DNA of 23,401 nt from contig JAHBAN010000217.1 of assembly GCA_018500075.1 (NCBI GenBank), forward strand, positions 1 to 23,401. Direction: 5' to 3'. How positions within the stretch are numbered: the stretch's first letter is position 1; each line of letters begins with the position of its first letter. The translations under genes were made by a program, and so were the position numbers. Below are positions 1 through 8,796 of this stretch, piece by piece. The notes under the pieces were generated by a model. The model searched no databases, was not told the DNA's origin, and saw nothing but the letters and a program-made list of their open reading frames with translations. The DNA comes from Flavobacteriia bacterium. GTDB taxonomy: Bacteria > Bacteroidota > Bacteroidia > Flavobacteriales > Flavobacteriaceae.

Positions 1-3
1 GGT

Positions 4-762
4 TCAATCCCATAGAGGTAAAGAGGTCAGCGCCGCCGTGAAAATCACAGCATAGGCTATCCCCCGATACAGCCTTTCGCGTCTCGGGTCAAAAATAGCT
101 GCGCCCACAATATTTCCCGCAACGCAGGGTAGAAAAAACAACAGCCCCAGAACGATCGGAAACGCCTCAAGCTGGCCTTTCAGCCCCAACCAGGTCAGCA
201 GAAAAATATCAAACACAAACAGATACATCATGATATTTGCGCGGATCACACTCACAGCCTTGGTGCTGGCCGCAAACAGCATAATGACAGGAGGCCCCGG
301 CAATCCGACAGCCCCGCCCGTCAGGCCCGCAACGGCTCCGCCGGCATATAAAACACCAGATGTCAGCTCCCCCCGGTAGCGAAGCCCCGCAAGCAAGGAC
401 ACCGGCACCACAATCGCCATGACAGATACCGCATATCGAAAGACATCTGTCGGCACAGCCAGCAGAAGATAAACCCCCAATGGCAGCGCCAAAAGCGTGG
501 CCAGCCCAAGCCGCGCAACGCTGGCTGGCTCGCCATCACGCCAAGAGCGGGGCAAATTTGGCAAAGGGCCGAAAATATCCATCACCGTCAGCGCAATCAG
601 AACCGTGACAGGCTCCAAGTGTTTGCTGGCAAACGGAATGAAAATCATAGCCGTTCCAAAGCCGGAAAACCCGCGCACCATCCCTGCCAGAAAGACCACC
701 GCCAACAACCAGCCCAGGCCGTCTTGCGCGACGGCCTGACGGAGCAGATCAGGCATCCACAT
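4..762 (-). CDS. TSUP (TauE/SafE) family membrane transporter
   Basis: Predicted inner-membrane permease of the sulfite exporter TauE/SafE (TSUP) family. Members move small anions such as sulfite, sulfoacetate or other organosulfur compounds; the substrate cannot be read from the sequence. The protein is almost entirely hydrophobic, with about eight membrane segments. It shows the family's N-terminal pattern FLAGMVRGFSGFGTAMIF (a G-rich first helix) and a second, related G-rich stretch, GGAVAGLTGGAVGLPGPPVI, as expected of the duplicated TSUP fold. I start at the ATG at 762 (252 residues); a second ATG lies two codons later at 756. The frame is open further upstream but that part lies inside secF and looks unlike a transporter N-terminus. 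The gene overlaps the end of secF by 14 bases, so it is probably translated from the yajC-secD-secF message. Family is confident, substrate unknown. Confidence 0.85.
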   Translation of the reverse strand: MWMPDLLRQAVAQDGLGWLLAVVFLAGMVRGFSGFGTAMIFIPFASKHLEPVTVLIALTVMDIFGPLPNLPRSWRDGEPASVARLGLATLLALPLGVYLLLAVPTDVFRYAVSVMAIVVPVSLLAGLRYRGELTSGVLYAGGAVAGLTGGAVGLPGPPVIMLFAASTKAVSVIRANIMMYLFVFDIFLLTWLGLKGQLEAFPIVLGLLFFLPCVAGNIVGAAIFDPRRERLYRGIAYAVIFTAALTSLPLWD

Positions 763-1717
763 TTGCGAATTGATTTCCCGTGGTGTCGCTGGGTTTGCTC
801 CAGTCCCGCTTGACGCCAAGCCAGAGCAAAATCGTAGAGGCGACAAAAATCGAGCTATACGTGCCCACAATCACACCCCAGATCATGGCAAAGACAAACC
901 CGCGGATCACATCACCGCCCAGCACAAACAAAGCAATCAGCGCGAGAAGCGTGGTCACCGATGTCATCATGGTGCGGCTGAGGGTTTCATTGATCGAGAT
1001 ATTCATCACCTCTTTCAACGGCTTCTGTTTGTATTTGCGCAGGTTTTCGCGCACCCGGTCAAAGACAACAACCGTATCATTGAGCGAATATCCGACAATC
1101 GTCAGCAGCGCCGCAATGATCGCCAAGTCAAAGCGAATTTGCAGCTCCGAGAAAATCCCGATGGTCAGCAAAACATCATGCACCAAAGCCACAACCGCCC
1201 CGACCGCGAACTGCCACTCAAATCTCAGCCAGATATAGATCAGAACAGCGCCAATCGCCAAAACAACAGCAATAATCGCCGTCTGGATCAGCTCGCCTGA
1301 CACTTTTGGCCCGACACTTTCCACCGAACTGAACGTAATGTCCGGTGCTTGCGCCTGAAGCGCTTTCTCCACGGCCTCAATCACCGCAGATGTCACAGCC
1401 TCTTCGCCGTCCTGCGCCTGAATCCGGATCATCGCGACGTTTTTATCTGCCCCGAAGCTCGGATCAAACACTTCGGTGATGGTGATATCGCCAAGCTGCA
1501 AAGGCTCGATAGCGCTCCGGTATCCGGCAATATCGATTTCCATACGGCTGTCTGTGCGGATGGTTGTGCCGCCTCTAAAGTCGATCCCGTAGTTCAGCCC
1601 CTGCAAGGCAAAGCTCGCAAAAGCCACAACCATCATGAACGCCGAAATCCCGAGCCAAAGCTTGTAGCGCTCGAAAAAATCCCATTTCGTTTCTGCCGGA
1701 ACAAGTCTCAATCGCAT
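749..1717 (-). CDS. secF: Protein translocase subunit SecF
   Basis: SecF pairs with SecD in the inner membrane and uses the proton gradient to help pull exported proteins out of SecYEG on the periplasmic side. The 322-residue product has the usual SecF length. It has an N-terminal membrane helix (about residues 20-40), the FRGG motif at 47-50 (GIDFRGG), a periplasmic domain, and five C-terminal helices. These carry the conserved segment around residues 209-232 (VGYSLNDTVVVFDRVREN), whose Asp and Arg are typical of SecD/SecF transmembrane helices. The ATG at 1717 sits three bases after the secD stop, with a GAGG stretch inside the end of secD as ribosome binding site, so the two are translationally linked. 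Confidence 0.97.
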   Translation of the reverse strand: MRLRLVPAETKWDFFERYKLWLGISAFMMVVAFASFALQGLNYGIDFRGGTTIRTDSRMEIDIAGYRSAIEPLQLGDITITEVFDPSFGADKNVAMIRIQAQDGEEAVTSAVIEAVEKALQAQAPDITFSSVESVGPKVSGELIQTAIIAVVLAIGAVLIYIWLRFEWQFAVGAVVALVHDVLLTIGIFSELQIRFDLAIIAALLTIVGYSLNDTVVVFDRVRENLRKYKQKPLKEVMNISINETLSRTMMTSVTTLLALIALFVLGGDVIRGFVFAMIWGVIVGTYSSIFVASTILLWLGVKRDWSKPSDTTGNQFANVDA

Positions 1718-1720
1718 AGC

Positions 1721-3382
1721 TCAGACCTCAATCGTTTTGGGTTTACGGCGCTCAAACCAGATCACAACAATCAGCCGCGTGACAAAAATAGCGGTGAAAA
1801 CCGATGTCAGAATGCCAAGCCCGAGGGTAATGGCAAAGCCCCGCACCGGGCCAGAGCCGACCGCATAGAGAATAACGGCGGTGATGAAGGTTGTGATATT
1901 GGCGTCGACAATCGCAGACAGCGCCTTTTCATAGCCAAGGTCAATCGCCCGCGCCGGGCCTTTTGCCGACTTCAGTTCTTCACGAATGCGCTCAAACACC
2001 AGCACATTGGCATCAACCGCCATACCGATCGTCAAGACGATGCCGGCGATGCCGGGAAGTGTGAGCGTCGCGCCCAGCATAGACAGCAATCCGAAAATCA
2101 GGATCACGTTGAAAACAAGGGCAATATTGGCAAAAATCCCGAATGTGCCATAGCTCAGCACCATAAAGACCAGCACGCCAATAAACGCCACAATACAGGC
2201 CAGCTTGCCCGCCTCGATGCTGTCCGCGCCCAGCTCCGGGCCGATTGTGCGCTCCTCAAGGAACTCAAGCCCCGCAGGCAAAGCCCCCGCACGCAGCAAG
2301 ACCGCCAGATTGGTGCTCTCTTCAAGCGAGAAATTCCCCGTGATAATCCCGGAGCCGCCCGCGATATGGCTTTGGATCACCGGCGCCGAAATCACTTCCT
2401 TGTCGAGCACGATCGCAAAGGGCGAGCCTATGTTCTCGGCGGTATAATCGCCAAAGCGCCGCGCGCCTGAGGTGTTGAAGCGGAAGGACACAGCAGGCCG
2501 GCCGTTCTGGTCAAAGTCGGGCTGCGCATCGACAAGATCCTCGCCAGACACAACAGAGGCCTCCTCAAGCACATAATAAACCCCCTCTTCATCCAGAGAC
2601 GGAAGCACATAGTTTCCCGCACCGGCGGGCGCGTCTGCGCTGCTCGCCCGGCTGACAACAGAATGAAACGTCAGCTGCGCGGTGGTTCCGATGATGGCTT
2701 TCAGCTCCGCAGCACTTCCAAGGCCCGGAACCTGAATGAGAATACGGTCGCCCCCCTGCCGCTGGATGGTCGGTTCGCGGGTTCCGACCTCGTCAATCCG
2801 GCGGCGGATAATCTCAAGAGATTGCCGCACCGTGCGCTCATCGGTGGCAAGCTTTTCCGCCTCCGACAGGCGCACAACAATCACCTCACCCTCGACACTG
2901 ACCTCAATGTCGCTGGCCCCTGCTGCGGCTATGCCCGACACAGGGCGGGCAAGCCCCCTGATCAGGCTGGCCGCGTTTTGAAGCTGCTCCGGCTTTGACA
3001 GCTTGATGCGCAGCTCGTCGCTCGCGCTTTTTTGCAAGCGCACAGTTCCGACAACCGCGCGTTCTTCCCGCAGCAAATCGCGGATTTCGGGCCAGCTGCC
3101 TTTGATACGGGCCGCATAGACGTCTTGCACCTGCACCTCGGCAAGCAAATGCGCCCCGCCGCGCAGATCCAGCCCCAAATTCACCAGACCGGAGGGCAAA
3201 AAGCTGGGCCAAAGCGCGACCTGCTCCTCCAAGCCGGGCGCAACGCCGCCCGCTTCCATCGCCTTTACAGCGTCATTGTGGGTTTCAACGCGCGTATAAA
3301 ACCCGTTGGGCAAAGCAAGCAATACACCAGCAGCCACCACGAGCCAGATAAGAACCCGTTTCCATCTATCAATCTGAAGCAT
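1721..3382 (-). CDS. secD: Protein translocase subunit SecD
   Basis: SecD is the larger partner of SecF in the SecDF accessory complex of the Sec translocon. The protein has 553 residues. It has a first membrane helix (about 9-26), the conserved LDLRGG motif at 71-76, a large periplasmic region including a head domain (roughly 100-370), and a C-terminal block of membrane helices. In that block the segment GIVLTIGMAVDANVLVFERI (about 448-467) holds the Asp proposed to act in proton transport in this family. An AGGCGGAG ribosome binding site precedes the ATG at 3382. It follows yajC by 40 bases and runs into secF after three bases. SecD and SecF are separate here, not fused as in some bacteria. 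Confidence 0.97.
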   Translation of the reverse strand: MLQIDRWKRVLIWLVVAAGVLLALPNGFYTRVETHNDAVKAMEAGGVAPGLEEQVALWPSFLPSGLVNLGLDLRGGAHLLAEVQVQDVYAARIKGSWPEIRDLLREERAVVGTVRLQKSASDELRIKLSKPEQLQNAASLIRGLARPVSGIAAAGASDIEVSVEGEVIVVRLSEAEKLATDERTVRQSLEIIRRRIDEVGTREPTIQRQGGDRILIQVPGLGSAAELKAIIGTTAQLTFHSVVSRASSADAPAGAGNYVLPSLDEEGVYYVLEEASVVSGEDLVDAQPDFDQNGRPAVSFRFNTSGARRFGDYTAENIGSPFAIVLDKEVISAPVIQSHIAGGSGIITGNFSLEESTNLAVLLRAGALPAGLEFLEERTIGPELGADSIEAGKLACIVAFIGVLVFMVLSYGTFGIFANIALVFNVILIFGLLSMLGATLTLPGIAGIVLTIGMAVDANVLVFERIREELKSAKGPARAIDLGYEKALSAIVDANITTFITAVILYAVGSGPVRGFAITLGLGILTSVFTAIFVTRLIVVIWFERRKPKTIEV

Positions 3383-3422
3383 TCGGACTCCGCCTCGTGT
3401 CGTTTGAGTGCTTGGGAAAAGT

Positions 3423-3701
3423 TTACGCTTTGGCCGGTTCTGTTTTGTTCAAAACCTGCGCAACCGTGCCTTTGATCACACGCACTTTCACAGCATCCGC
3501 AATCTCGACTTCAAGTTCGCCATCGTCGCGCACCTTGACAACTTTTCCAACAATCCCGCCCTGTGTGATCACCTGATCACCGCGGCGGATGTTTTCGATC
3601 ATCTGTTGATGCTCTTTCATCTTCTTCTGCTGTGGTCGGATCAGCAGGAAATACATAATCGCGAAAATCGCGGCCAACATCAGCAAGTCACCAGGTCTCA
3701 T
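3423..3701 (-). CDS. yajC: Sec translocon accessory protein YajC
   Basis: YajC is a small single-pass inner-membrane protein that copurifies with SecDF and YidC. The 92-residue product shows the classic layout. It has a short N-terminus, one membrane helix (about 5-21), then the hallmark LIRPQQKKMKEHQQMI (20-35), and a cytoplasmic domain with GDQVITQGGIVGKV (41-54). A run of five G lies upstream of the ATG as ribosome binding site. It is the first gene of the sec operon, so the promoter should lie in the 185-base divergent gap shared with serS. Confidence 0.96.
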   Translation of the reverse strand: MRPGDLLMLAAIFAIMYFLLIRPQQKKMKEHQQMIENIRRGDQVITQGGIVGKVVKVRDDGELEVEIADAVKVRVIKGTVAQVLNKTEPAKA

Positions 3702-3886
3702 ATAGGCCCCCGTCGTGGTCTGGTTGAGGGCAAAGCCCCTTTAAATCGTGACCTACCTATGCCTGATATCGATTGTTTGCAATGGGCAAAGGCGATTAGC
3801 CCCCGCCTGCAATCACCCGTTTACCTTCGCCCGCAAAATCGGTCATAAGGCGGCAACAAGACTCATTCTTCAAAAGGACAAGTGAG
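3702..3886. promoter_or_regulatory. Divergent promoter region between yajC and serS
   Basis: This 185-base gap must hold the start signals of the minus-strand sec operon and of plus-strand serS, because both start here. I see no convincing -35/-10 pair on either strand. A small dyad TTTGC-N5-GCAAA occupies 3776-3790. Next to serS, AAAGGA at 3873-3878 is a good ribosome binding site eight bases before the ATG. No T-box, tRNA-like or terminator structure is apparent. Confidence 0.5.
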
Positions 3887-5179
3887 ATGCATGATATTCG
3901 CGTGATCCGTGAAAACCCGAGCGACTTTGACGCCGCAATGGCGCGCCGAGGGCTTGCGCCTGTCTCAGATCAAATCCTGAAACTCGACGAAGAGCGCCGC
4001 AGAAAGATTCTGGCCGCCGAAACGGCACAGGCTGCGCAAAACAAAGCCGCAAAAGACATCGGCGCCGCCAAAGCCTCGGGCGACACAGCCTTGTTTGAGA
4101 GCCTGCGTGATGAAGTCTCCGCCCAAAAGGCGGCCGTCGCCACAATGCAGGCCGAAGCCAAAGCGCTTGACGCCGCGCTCACAGAAAGGCTCTCGGCCCT
4201 GCCCAATTTGCTCCACGCCGATGTCCCCGATGGGGCCGATGAAGCCGATAACACAGAGGTTCACAGCTGGGGCACGCCCAAAGAGCTGGGGTTCGCAGCG
4301 CGCGAGCATTACGAACTTGACTGCGTCAAAGCGGGTATGGACTTTGAGACGGCCGCCAAACTCTCGGGCAGCCGCTTTGTTGTGCTCTCAGGCTCCGTGG
4401 CGCGGCTTCACCGTGCTTTGGCACAGTTCATGCTCGACACCCATATCGAGGAAAACGGCCTGACCGAAACATGGACCCCGGTGCTTGTCAAAGAAGAGAT
4501 GATGTATGGCACAGGTCAACTGCCCAAGTTTGGCGAGGACAGCTATCAAACCACAAATGGCTGGTGGCTCGTGCCGACCGCCGAAGTCACGCTGACCAAT
4601 ATCGTCAACGGGCTGACGGTTGACGAAAGCAGCCTGCCCCGCCGCTTCGTGGCCCATACGCAGTGTTTCCGCTCCGAAGCCGGAAGCGCCGGGCGTGACA
4701 CCTCAGGAATGCTGCGCCAGCACCAGTTTGAAAAAGTCGAAATGGTCTCGATCTCCCATCCCGACACCAGCCTTGAAGAGCACAACCGTATGACGCGCTG
4801 TGCCGAGGGCATTCTGGAGAAGCTCGGCCTGCCCTATCGCACCGTTGTGCTTTGCACAGGCGACATCGGCTTTGGCGCAACCAAAACCCATGACATCGAA
4901 GTCTGGCTGCCCGGTCAGGGCAAATACCGCGAGATCAGCTCGGTTTCGGTCTGTGGCGATTTTCAGGCCCGCCGGATGCAGGCCCGTTTCAAGCCCGCCG
5001 ACGGCGGCAAGCCGCAATATGTCCACACGCTGAACGGATCGGGGCTGGCCGTTGGCCGCGCCTTGATCGCTGTGCTGGAGAACGGTCAAAGAGAAGACGG
5101 CTCGGTCAAGCTGCCCGATGTGCTGACGCCCTATCTTGGCGGCAAAAGCGTAATGAACTGCGACGGCTCGCTGTCTTGA
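3887..5179 (+). CDS. serS: Seryl-tRNA synthetase
   Basis: Class II aminoacyl-tRNA synthetase that charges tRNA-Ser (and tRNA-Sec where present) with serine in the cytoplasm. The protein has 430 residues, standard for bacterial SerRS. The N-terminal MHDIRVIRENPSDFDAAMARR begins the long coiled-coil arm that contacts the tRNA variable arm (about 1-110, rich in Ala, Glu and Lys). The catalytic domain follows, with the motif 2 region FRSEAGSAGRDTSGMLRQHQF (about residues 262-282) and the motif 3 region LNGSGLAVGRALIAVLEN (about 383-400). Motif 1 lies before these. The ATG at 3887 has AAAGGA eight bases upstream. It is divergent from the sec operon. Confidence 0.98.
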   Translation: MHDIRVIRENPSDFDAAMARRGLAPVSDQILKLDEERRRKILAAETAQAAQNKAAKDIGAAKASGDTALFESLRDEVSAQKAAVATMQAEAKALDAALTERLSALPNLLHADVPDGADEADNTEVHSWGTPKELGFAAREHYELDCVKAGMDFETAAKLSGSRFVVLSGSVARLHRALAQFMLDTHIEENGLTETWTPVLVKEEMMYGTGQLPKFGEDSYQTTNGWWLVPTAEVTLTNIVNGLTVDESSLPRRFVAHTQCFRSEAGSAGRDTSGMLRQHQFEKVEMVSISHPDTSLEEHNRMTRCAEGILEKLGLPYRTVVLCTGDIGFGATKTHDIEVWLPGQGKYREISSVSVCGDFQARRMQARFKPADGGKPQYVHTLNGSGLAVGRALIAVLENGQREDGSVKLPDVLTPYLGGKSVMNCDGSLS

Positions 5180-5210
5180 ACCAACACGGCCGAGCGCCTA
5201 AGCTGAGCTT

Positions 5211-5915
5211 ATGAAAAAACATTTTGCCAACGCGACCTTCGCAGCCGCGGTTCTTTTTGCCGTTTCGCCCCTGTTCACAGCGGGATTTAACGGGTTTGAG
5301 CCGAGCCAGTTCCCGGTGCCCCAAATCGATCCTCCCATCCAGCCTGCGGGCTATGCCTTCTCGATTTGGGGGCTGCTCTACCTCTGGCTGATCGCGGGCA
5401 CAGGCTTTGGCCTGTTCAAACGCAATACCGATGCCGGATGGGCCGCCGCACGGCCCGCATTGCTCCTCAGCCTCGCAGTGGGCACCTCCTGGATCGCCAT
5501 CGCCCAAATCTCCGTCATCTGGGCCACCCTGCAGATCTGGATCATGCTCATCGCCGCGCTCGCCGCCTATGTCAGGGCCGGTGATCAGGACATCTGGTGG
5601 CAAAGAGAGCCAATCGGCGCTTATGCCGGCTGGCTCACAGCCGCTTCAAGCGTCTCTATCGGCCTGCTCTTGGCAGGCTATGGCTACACCAGCGCCGAAA
5701 ATGCCGCCTATATCGGGCTTTTTATCGCGCTCTTCATCGCCGTTGCCATGCAAAAGGCCTTGCCCGGCGCGTGCGCCTACCCGCTCGCCATGATCTGGGC
5801 CTTGGTCGGGGTCGCCATCAGCAATTTGGAGCCGCTGAACACAGCCGTGATAGCGCTCTGCGCGCTCGGCATAAGCTATCTGCTGATTGGCCTACTCAAA
5901 TCCCTGAGAGCCTAG
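5211..5915 (+). CDS. Tryptophan-rich multi-pass membrane protein, TspO/MBR-like
   Basis: The 234-residue protein has about seven or eight predicted membrane segments (roughly 6-25, 48-68, 84-102, 104-122, 138-160, 167-186, 190-208, 212-232) and many Trp residues. The segment QPAGYAFSIWGLLYLWL (about 45-61) resembles the P-x-G-x-x-F-x-x-W-G-x-x-Y pattern of the TspO/MBR group, which binds porphyrins or cholesterol in other organisms. TspO itself has five helices and about 160 residues, so this is at best a longer relative, and its ligand is unknown. The ATG at 5211 has only a weak ribosome binding site. The gap to serS is 31 bases, so it may be cotranscribed. Its stop codon overlaps the end of the convergent der gene by four bases. 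Confidence 0.7.
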   Translation: MKKHFANATFAAAVLFAVSPLFTAGFNGFEPSQFPVPQIDPPIQPAGYAFSIWGLLYLWLIAGTGFGLFKRNTDAGWAAARPALLLSLAVGTSWIAIAQISVIWATLQIWIMLIAALAAYVRAGDQDIWWQREPIGAYAGWLTAASSVSIGLLLAGYGYTSAENAAYIGLFIALFIAVAMQKALPGACAYPLAMIWALVGVAISNLEPLNTAVIALCALGISYLLIGLLKSLRA

Positions 5916-7366
5916 TCTTTTTTGCGGCCTTGCGTGTGTTTGCGCAGCTTTGACGGCGCAGCTTTCTTGCGCCCTTTGTAAGGGTTCTTGTCGCTTTGCC
6001 CCCGCATGGTCAGACGGATCGGCGTGCCCGGCATATCAAAATCCTCGCGCAACCCGTTCACAAGATAGCGCGAGTATGCCGCCGGCATTTTGTCGGGATG
6101 TGAACACATCACAATAAATCCGGGCGGGCGCGTTTTGGCTTGGGTCATATACCGCAGCTTGATGCGCTTGCCCTGTGGTGCGGGCGGCGGATGGGCCTGC
6201 ACCATACCGTCCAGCCAGCGGTTCAAATGCGCTGTCGTGATCCGTTTGTTCCAGACATCATGTGCTTTGCGCACCGCATCATGCAGCCGCTCAAGCCCGC
6301 GTCCGGTTTTGGCAGAGACCGTGATCAGAGGCGCGCCCCGCAATTGAGGAAGCAACCGCGTGAAGGCTTCTTTCAGCTCTTTGAGCTTGTCTTGCTTGTC
6401 GTCCTCAACATCCCATTTGTTGACCGCAACAACAACAGCCCGCCCTTCCCGCTCCGCAAGATCGGCAATGCGCAAATCCTGTTGTTCAAACGGAATGGCC
6501 GCGTCGAGCAAAACAACCACAACCTCGGCAAATTTCACCGCCCGCAAGCCATCCGAAACAGAGAGCTTTTCAAGCTTGTCCTGAACCTTGGCTTTCTTGC
6601 GCATTCCGGCGGTGTCAAATATTCTGACAGGCGTTCCAGACCACTCCAGTGTCAGCGAGATCGCATCCCGCGTGATACCGGCCTCAGGCCCGGTGAGAAG
6701 ACGGTCTTCGCCGAGAATTTTGTTGATCAGCGTCGACTTGCCCGCATTGGGCCGGCCCACCACAGCAATCTGGAGCGGTTTCTTGACGGTCGGAGTATGG
6801 TCGGGCGCGTCCTCGTCCTCATGAACGCTCACATCAACCTCGGGCGCATCCTCTTTGGCGCGCTCCTCATATTGATCCGCAAGCGGCATAAGCGCCGAAT
6901 AAAGCTCGTTGAGGCCCTCGCCATGCTCCGCAGAGAGCCGAATAGGATCGCCAAGGCCCAAACCATAAGCCTCCATCACGCCCGCATCCGCCGCCATGCC
7001 CTCGGCCTTGTTGGCCGCGACAAACACAGGCGAGCCTTTGCGGCGCAGAATGTCGGCAAAGACTTCATCGGTCGGGGTGACGCCGGCGCGCGCATCGATC
7101 ATGAACAGGCAGGCATCAGCCATTTCAACCGCGCGCTCGGTGAGCCGGCGCATCCGGCCCTGAAGCGAGTCATCAGTCGCATCTTCCAATCCGGCGGTGT
7201 CAATCACGGTAAACTTGAGATCGCCGAGCTTGGCCTCTCCTTCGCGCAAATCGCGCGTCACACCGGGCTGATCATCCACCAAAGCAAGCCGTTTCCCAAC
7301 CAGACGGTTGAAAAGGGTTGATTTGCCAACATTGGGACGGCCAACTATGGCCAAAGTAAAGCTCAT
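5912..7366 (-). CDS. der: Ribosome biogenesis GTPase Der (EngA)
   Basis: Der is an essential double GTPase acting in late assembly of the 50S ribosomal subunit. Both G domains are readable in the 484-residue product. The first has the P-loop GRPNVGKS (9-16), DTAG (56-59) and NKAE (119-122). The second has GRPNAGKS (204-211), DTAG (about 252) and NKWD (about 318). An acidic linker (about 167-195) joins them. The C-terminal KH-like domain follows (about 370-470), ending in a Lys/Arg-rich tail. It is the last gene of the minus-strand yfgM-bamB-der set, 48 bases after bamB, with GGAG upstream of the ATG. The yfgM-bamB-der order is the same as in E. coli. Confidence 0.98.
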   Translation of the reverse strand: MSFTLAIVGRPNVGKSTLFNRLVGKRLALVDDQPGVTRDLREGEAKLGDLKFTVIDTAGLEDATDDSLQGRMRRLTERAVEMADACLFMIDARAGVTPTDEVFADILRRKGSPVFVAANKAEGMAADAGVMEAYGLGLGDPIRLSAEHGEGLNELYSALMPLADQYEERAKEDAPEVDVSVHEDEDAPDHTPTVKKPLQIAVVGRPNAGKSTLINKILGEDRLLTGPEAGITRDAISLTLEWSGTPVRIFDTAGMRKKAKVQDKLEKLSVSDGLRAVKFAEVVVVLLDAAIPFEQQDLRIADLAEREGRAVVVAVNKWDVEDDKQDKLKELKEAFTRLLPQLRGAPLITVSAKTGRGLERLHDAVRKAHDVWNKRITTAHLNRWLDGMVQAHPPPAPQGKRIKLRYMTQAKTRPPGFIVMCSHPDKMPAAYSRYLVNGLREDFDMPGTPIRLTMRGQSDKNPYKGRKKAAPSKLRKHTQGRKKD

Positions 7367-7414
7367 TCTAAAAGCGCTCCAGTCGCGGAAAGCCGCACCT
7401 ATCCGAGTTTCAGA

Positions 7415-8755
7415 TCAACGGAAAGCGAAAAGTTGACCCTTGCCGCTCACAACAAACATCATCCCCCCGGCAAAAACCGGGCTTGTTGTGGCCCCACCGG
7501 GGATTTCGCCGGTGTGAAGCAGCGCGCCGTTTGTCGGATCAAAGGCGCGGATCAGACCATCATTGGAGGCCACATATAAGCGCCCTCCTGCAAGCACGGG
7601 GCCATAATGTGCAAAGACAGTGGCCTGACGCTTGGGGCGTTCCTTGGTGAAAAATGGCAGCTTTACGCCCCAAACCCTCTCGCCGGTGTTTGCATCCAGC
7701 CGGACAAGCTCGTTTGCATCAGAGACCAGAAAAACCGCCTCCCCGACAACCCAGACCGGGCTCATCGGGCCTTCTTCTGCGGTCCAGAGGCGCGCGCCGC
7801 TCTCCACATCCAGCGCAACCATCCGGCCAGAGTGCGTGCCCGCGAAAATGCGCCCGCCCGCGATAACAGGATCGCCGGTGATATCGCTGATCCGACTGCG
7901 GGTAAACCCGCGCCGCTGGCCAGAAATCACCGTGTCCCAGACCCGCAATCCGCCTTGTTTGAAGGCCGCCTGCAATTCATTGGACCCAAAGGAAAACACC
8001 GCGAGACTGTCCGAAACAGCAGGGGCCGCGCCGCCCAGAATGTTGTTTTTATCCGCAGTTGACCCCAACTGCCACAAGACACGCCCGGTCTCGGCGCTGA
8101 GCGCCCAAGCGGTCGCATCCCCCGCCACCAAATAGACGATCCCGTCGCGCACGGTCGGCATCCCTGTGCCGGCGGCTTGCAACTTTTGCTGCCAGAGCTG
8201 TGCGCCGCTGTCGGCGTTGAGCGCTGTCACGGTTCCAAACCCCGAGGTCACAAAAACCACACCCTCTGACGCGGCAATCCCGCCGCCCGTCGCATCGCGG
8301 CCCGCGTCTCTCTCGGGCACAAGGCTCACGCTCCAAACGGCATTGCCCGAGGTTGTCGTGGCACTGACGCGCGCCTCAGAATCCAGCGTGAACAGCTTGC
8401 CGTCATAGACCACAGGCTCGGAGGTGATCCGCCCAAAGCGGCTGTCACCCGCGCCGATATCCACATTCCAAACCGGCACAATCGCGCCGCTGTAGGCCGG
8501 GTGCTGGATTCGGGTCTGCGGGCTGTTGTGGCGCTGAAGCCAGGCGGTGTTGGTCTGCTCGGCAGCCAACGCGACGGGCGCACTGCGGTTCTGCGCAAGC
8601 GGATCACGCACCACAAGGCTTGAGTCGCTTTCCTCGGCGCGCAGGTTTTCCCGCTTGCCCGCCAAAATGGTTTCCGGTTCTTCACAGCCCGTCAACGCCA
8701 GCAAACACGCGGCACATAAAGCGACAGATCCTAATCTCGGCAAATGTTTCTTCAT
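7415..8755 (-). CDS. bamB: Outer membrane assembly lipoprotein BamB (PQQ-like beta-propeller)
   Basis: BamB is a lipoprotein of the BAM complex that folds beta-barrel proteins into the outer membrane. From the ATG at 8755 the product has 446 residues. It starts with a lipoprotein signal peptide (MKKHLPRLGS, hydrophobic core, lipobox LTGC). A set of PQQ-type propeller blades follows, visible as repeats of the kind G-x-V-x-A-L-(N/D)-x-x-(S/T)-G-x-x-x-W (for example VTALNADSGAQLWQQ and MVALDVESGARLWTA). This start is chosen because of the signal peptide and a strong GGAGGG ribosome binding site eight bases upstream. An alternative ATG at 8797 overlaps the yfgM stop (TAATG) and would add 14 charged residues in front of the signal. 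The position between yfgM and der supports the BamB call. Confidence 0.9.
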   Translation of the reverse strand: MKKHLPRLGSVALCAACLLALTGCEEPETILAGKRENLRAEESDSSLVVRDPLAQNRSAPVALAAEQTNTAWLQRHNSPQTRIQHPAYSGAIVPVWNVDIGAGDSRFGRITSEPVVYDGKLFTLDSEARVSATTTSGNAVWSVSLVPERDAGRDATGGGIAASEGVVFVTSGFGTVTALNADSGAQLWQQKLQAAGTGMPTVRDGIVYLVAGDATAWALSAETGRVLWQLGSTADKNNILGGAAPAVSDSLAVFSFGSNELQAAFKQGGLRVWDTVISGQRRGFTRSRISDITGDPVIAGGRIFAGTHSGRMVALDVESGARLWTAEEGPMSPVWVVGEAVFLVSDANELVRLDANTGERVWGVKLPFFTKERPKRQATVFAHYGPVLAGGRLYVASNDGLIRAFDPTNGALLHTGEIPGGATTSPVFAGGMMFVVSGKGQLFAFR

Positions 8756-8796
8756 CGCGTTCACCCTCCGGCCTTTTTTCAAGGCCTCTAAGCCCA

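Noticed and set aside
1349..2470. Long open frame antisense to secD
   Set aside because: The frame is rich in Arg, His, Gln and Asn, has no family resemblance, and lies wholly opposite the clear secD and secF genes; it is a by-product of codon use.
6140..7321. Long open frame antisense to der
   Set aside because: No ribosome binding site or recognisable domain, and der on the other strand is complete and conserved.
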